Source: Winogradskyella sp. MH6 (GTDB lineage Bacteria > Bacteroidota > Bacteroidia > Flavobacteriales > Flavobacteriaceae). Taken from it: a stretch of DNA of 64,000 bases. Each line of letters begins with the position of its first letter. The stretch's first letter is position 1. The notes beneath the pieces were generated by a model, which saw only the letters and a program-made list of their open reading frames with translations, searched no databases and was not told the DNA's origin. This document shows, in pieces, positions 61,497-64,000 of this stretch. The stretch lies in contig NZ_CP094494.1 of NCBI RefSeq assembly GCF_022810765.1, positions 2,914,001 to 2,978,000 of the forward strand, given 5' to 3'. A program made the translations under genes and the position numbers.

Positions 61497-62339
61497 TTTT
61501 TTCTTTTTAGGTTGCTCAACTATAGTAATGGCAGCAATGAGATCTTTTACATCCATATCTTTTAGTTCTTCATCGGCAAAGAATGGAGAAAGTTTATCAT
61601 TATTATAGTTATAGACTTTCCAGCGTTTAAACTGATATTCTAAAGCGGTAAAGTTTTCTACCCAATCACCAGAATTTAAGTAAGTCGTTTTCCCGTTTTT
61701 ATTTTCTTTAATCAACATTTTTGGTTGATGTATATGGCCACAAACCACATAGTCATACCCATTTTCTATGGCTAAATCTGTAGCAACTTTTTCAAAATCG
61801 CTAATGTATTTTACAGCACCTTTAACGCTGTTTTTAATGCGTTTAGAAAGGGAATATCGCTCTTTTCCAAGCTTTTCTAATCCCCAATTCACTAGGCTAT
61901 TCATTAAAATTAAAAGATCGTATCCCCAACCTCCTAATTTAGCAAGCCATTTGGCATTTTGTATAGAAATATCAAAAACGTCACCATGAAAAAACCATGC
62001 TTTTTTTCCATCTAAATCTAATACTACTTTATTGACTATTGAAATGTTGCCAATCTCAGTATCGGTAAACTTTCTTAGCATTTCATCATGGTTTCCAGTA
62101 ATATAAATCACTTCAGTACCATTGGCAGCAAAGTCCATTATTTTTTTGATGACGCTGAGATGTGATTTTGGAAAGTACCGTTTCTTAAATTGCCAAATAT
62201 CTATAATATCACCATTTAGAATAAGCTTCTTTGGTTCTATGCTGTTTAAATAGGTCAATAGCTGTTTTGCATGGCATCCGAATGTGCCAAGATGAACATC
62301 TGATATAACTGCTATTTCAACTTTTCGTTTTAAATTCAA
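61488..62339 (-). CDS. UDP-2,3-diacylglucosamine diphosphatase-like metallophosphoesterase (LpxH type)
   Basis: A 283-residue calcineurin-like phosphoesterase with the full metal set: AVISDVHLG near residues 11-19, LNGDIIDIWQ, ITGNHDEML, FHGDVFD and CGHIHQP near residues 202-208. The DIWQFKKRYFPKS insert and the helical segment in the middle fit the LpxH-like family of Bacteroidota, which hydrolyses UDP-2,3-diacylglucosamine to lipid X in lipid A synthesis. A basic KKKKSK tail ends it. Divergent in function from the neighbouring FAD enzyme but consistent with the lipid A/Kdo genes at 48-51 kb. Confidence 0.85.
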   Translation of the reverse strand: MNLKRKVEIAVISDVHLGTFGCHAKQLLTYLNSIEPKKLILNGDIIDIWQFKKRYFPKSHLSVIKKIMDFAANGTEVIYITGNHDEMLRKFTDTEIGNISIVNKVVLDLDGKKAWFFHGDVFDISIQNAKWLAKLGGWGYDLLILMNSLVNWGLEKLGKERYSLSKRIKNSVKGAVKYISDFEKVATDLAIENGYDYVVCGHIHQPKMLIKENKNGKTTYLNSGDWVENFTALEYQFKRWKVYNYNNDKLSPFFADEELKDMDVKDLIAAITIVEQPKKKKSK

Positions 62340-62547
62340 GACAAAATTTTAACTATACAAATAACATACTAATGTATTAACTCATTGTAACCTCAGAATT
62401 AATAATTTATAATGAGAATGTTACCATATTGTTACTAACATTTCTGTTTATAAAACTAACAGGATTTGAATATTAGAAGCCATAAAAGAAAATAGTGTAT
62501 TTTGGTTTCTGTAATAATACGTTTACATTAGCGTAAAATAAGAATTA

Positions 62548-63621
62548 ATGGCAGGAAATTCTTTCGGAAAACTATTTAAACTTACCACATTTGGGGAGTC
62601 TCATGGTGTTGCAATTGGTGGAATTATTGATGGTTGTTCTTCGGGTTTAGAGTTAGATTTTGATGCAATTCAGAATGAATTAGATCGTCGCAAACCAGGA
62701 CAATCTAAAATTGTAACACAACGCAAAGAACCAGATACTGTAGAGTTTCTTTCAGGTATTTTTGAAGGTGTAACCACAGGAACTCCAATTGGTTTTGTTA
62801 TAAAAAACACCAATCAAAAGTCTAAGGATTATTCGCATATCAAAGATGTATATCGACCAAGTCATGCTGATTATACCTATGATAAGAAATACGGAGTAAG
62901 AGATTACAGAGGAGGAGGAAGGAGTTCTGCACGCGAAACAGCAAGTAGAGTAGTAGCAGGAGCTATTGCTAAGCAAATGTTGTCTTCTATTAAAATTAAT
63001 GCCTTCACATCTTCGGTTGGAGATATTTTTATAGATAAACCTTATCAGGATTTAGATTTTAGTAAAATTGAATCTAATATCATCCGTTGTCCTGATGAAG
63101 CTTCTGCAGAAAAAATGATTGCCAAAGTGCAAGAAGTAAAGAAACAAGGTGATACTATTGGCGGAACCATTACTTGTGTATTGCAAAATGTACCTGTTGG
63201 TTTAGGTGAACCTGTTTTTGATAAACTTCATGCTGAGTTAGGTAAAGCTATGCTATCTATAAACGCAGTAAAAGGCTTCGAGTACGGAAGCGGCTTTTGC
63301 GGAGCAAAAATGAAAGGTAGTGAACACAACGATAAGTTTAATGAAGACGGAACCACACAAACTAACCTGTCTGGTGGCATACAAGGTGGTATAAGTAATG
63401 GGATGGATATTTACTTCAGAGTTGCTTTTAAGCCTGTTGCTACAACATTACAAAAACAAGAAACCATAAATAGTAAAGGAGAAACGGTTGAAATGCAAGG
63501 CAAAGGTCGACACGATCCTTGTGTGGTACCGAGAGCTGTTCCTATTGTAGAAGCTATGGCTGCTTTGGTTTTGGCGGATTACATACTCCTGCGAAGGCAG
63601 GAGTCTAACGATTGGAAATAA
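62548..63621 (+). CDS. aroC: Chorismate synthase
   Basis: A 357-residue enzyme converting EPSP to chorismate with reduced FMN. Motifs: [31 protein letters not shown] at the N-terminus, [54 protein letters not shown], and [26 protein letters not shown]. The last residues ([11 protein letters not shown]) are unusual: they are encoded by a palindromic element (63583-63602) that seems to have been inserted at the 3' end and provided a new stop. Start ATG 62548. The core domain is intact, so the enzyme should be functional. Confidence 0.95.
   Translation: MAGNSFGKLFKLTTFGESHGVAIGGIIDGCSSGLELDFDAIQNELDRRKPGQSKIVTQRKEPDTVEFLSGIFEGVTTGTPIGFVIKNTNQKSKDYSHIKDVYRPSHADYTYDKKYGVRDYRGGGRSSARETASRVVAGAIAKQMLSSIKINAFTSSVGDIFIDKPYQDLDFSKIESNIIRCPDEASAEKMIAKVQEVKKQGDTIGGTITCVLQNVPVGLGEPVFDKLHAELGKAMLSINAVKGFEYGSGFCGAKMKGSEHNDKFNEDGTTQTNLSGGIQGGISNGMDIYFRVAFKPVATTLQKQETINSKGETVEMQGKGRHDPCVVPRAVPIVEAMAALVLADYILLRRQESNDWK
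63583..63602. repeat. Palindromic element inside the 3' end of aroC
   Basis: ACTCCTGCGAAGGCAGGAGT is an inverted repeat (ACTCCTGC/GCAGGAGT, 8 bp arms, 4-base GAAG loop). GC content is well above the surroundings. It resembles the dispersed CCTGCnnnnGCAGG palindromes known from many bacterial genomes and supplies the C-terminal codons of aroC. Confidence 0.7.
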
Positions 63622-63638
63622 AGAATTAATTTAAGAGA

Positions 63639-63655
63639 TTACCGCTTTCGCGGCA
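63639..63655. repeat. Second GC-rich palindrome in the aroC-symporter gap
   Basis: TACCGCTTTCGCGGCAA contains CCGC/GCGG arms around a TTTC loop. Only ~37 bp separate it from the first palindrome; together they look like one REP-like composite element. Confidence 0.55.
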
Positions 63656-63661
63656 AATATT

Positions 63662-64000
63662 ATGAAGAAACTCGCATTACATTGGAAGATTATTATAGGA
63701 ATGGTTCTCGGAATTATTTTCGGGTTTATTATGAATGCTGTAAGTGGTCAGCAATTCGTAACCGATTGGATTGCACCATTCGGAACGATATTTATTAATC
63801 TTTTAAAGTTAATTGCAGTTCCATTAATACTAGCATCTCTAATTAAAGGAATTTCAGATTTAAAGGATATTTCTAAAATTAGAGATATGGGTTTACGAAC
63901 TATCTCAATCTATATTGGTACTACGTTGATAGCAATTATCATAGGGCTTTCAATAGTAAATGTTGTTCAGCCAGGAACTGGCATGCCAGAAGATACAATT
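63662..64000 (+). CDS. Dicarboxylate/amino acid:cation symporter, 5' part (truncated by window edge)
   Basis: The frame from ATG 63662 runs to the right edge, giving 113 residues starting MKKLALHWKIIIGMVLGIIFGFIMNAV. It shows the SDF (GltP/DctA) family start: an N-terminal TM helix, then FINLLKLIAVPLILASLIKGISDLKDISKIRDMGLRTISIYIGTTLIAIIIGL, covering the first three TM segments and the conserved loop. These transporters import C4-dicarboxylates or glutamate/aspartate with Na+ or H+. The 3' two thirds, including the substrate-binding motifs, lie outside the window, so the substrate cannot be told. Confidence 0.88.
   Translation, partial: MKKLALHWKIIIGMVLGIIFGFIMNAVSGQQFVTDWIAPFGTIFINLLKLIAVPLILASLIKGISDLKDISKIRDMGLRTISIYIGTTLIAIIIGLSIVNVVQPGTGMPEDTI

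Overview
The window is a gene-dense, AT-rich chromosomal segment from a member of the Bacteroidota, almost certainly a marine Flavobacteriaceae. The signs are type IX secretion (T9SS) genes (porQ, a PorP/SprF-family protein, an OmpA/PD40 protein and a giant adhesin ending in a gliding-motility-associated C-terminal domain), many short lipoproteins with an SCxDDD-type lipobox, a flavobacterial-type Lon and DnaX, and two exact copies of the Bacteroidota promoter consensus TTTG-N19-TAnnTTTG in front of rpsA and pyrR. I cannot fix the genus. No tRNA, rRNA, insertion sequence, prophage, plasmid gene or CRISPR array is visible; the only stable RNA is RNase P RNA (rnpB).

Layout, left to right. 1-2.7 kb: the start of a possible glutathionylspermidine-synthase-like gene and a YgiB-like lipoprotein, divergent from a membrane-anchored spermidine-synthase-like protein. 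2.8-5.7 kb (minus): an ECF sigma factor, its probable membrane anti-sigma factor and two beta-solenoid envelope proteins, one operon with an 18-base A tract in its last gap. 5.9-11 kb (plus): lon, a triple-LysM protein, porQ and cmk. 11-12 kb: a Kbp-like BON-LysM protein and a small lipoprotein. 12-17.3 kb (plus): rpsA, then a pyrR-pyrB-STAS-like-membrane protein-rnz operon. 17.3-19.2 kb: a second STAS-like protein, pdxH and a CAP-domain lipoprotein.

19.2-36 kb (minus) is dominated by the T9SS adhesin operon: a small secreted protein, a 4145-residue adhesin, a PorP/SprF-like protein and an OmpA/PD40 protein. The adhesin carries 37 copies of a 79-residue (237 bp) HYR-like repeat interrupted twice by the same 501-bp insert; repeats plus inserts fill exactly 9771 bp. 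36.3-40.4 kb (plus): a polyphosphate operon (SixA-like phosphatase, ppk1, ppx) and a beta-barrel protein. 40.5-43.8 kb: miaE, a lipoprotein and dnaX (minus), divergent from rnpB (plus). 43.8-46.9 kb (minus): a secreted two-domain protein, rsmD, a DUF3822 protein and a membrane protein.

47-51.6 kb (plus): a RecD-like helicase, then kdsB, a HAD hydrolase, a KdnB-like Kdo 8-oxidase and an acyltransferase, together suggesting lipid A/Kdo (possibly 8-amino-Kdo) synthesis. 51.7-58.4 kb: an NTF2-like protein, a beta-propeller lipoprotein, a membrane acyltransferase, yebC, a pterin dehydratase, an RmlD-like reductase, gcvT and a beta-barrel protein. 58.5-64 kb: a large FAD/Fe-S oxidoreductase, an LpxH-like phosphoesterase, aroC with a palindrome-derived tail, and the start of a dicarboxylate/amino acid:cation symporter cut by the window edge.

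Most genes are ordinary core functions. The parts most worth a second look are the homogenised adhesin repeat array, two secreted proteins with internal tandem domain duplications (19240-20139 and 43831-44592), the KdnB-like gene next to kdsB, the palindrome that has become the end of aroC, and the ATCG-motif arrays spaced 20-22 bp upstream of the CAP lipoprotein and the polyphosphate operon.
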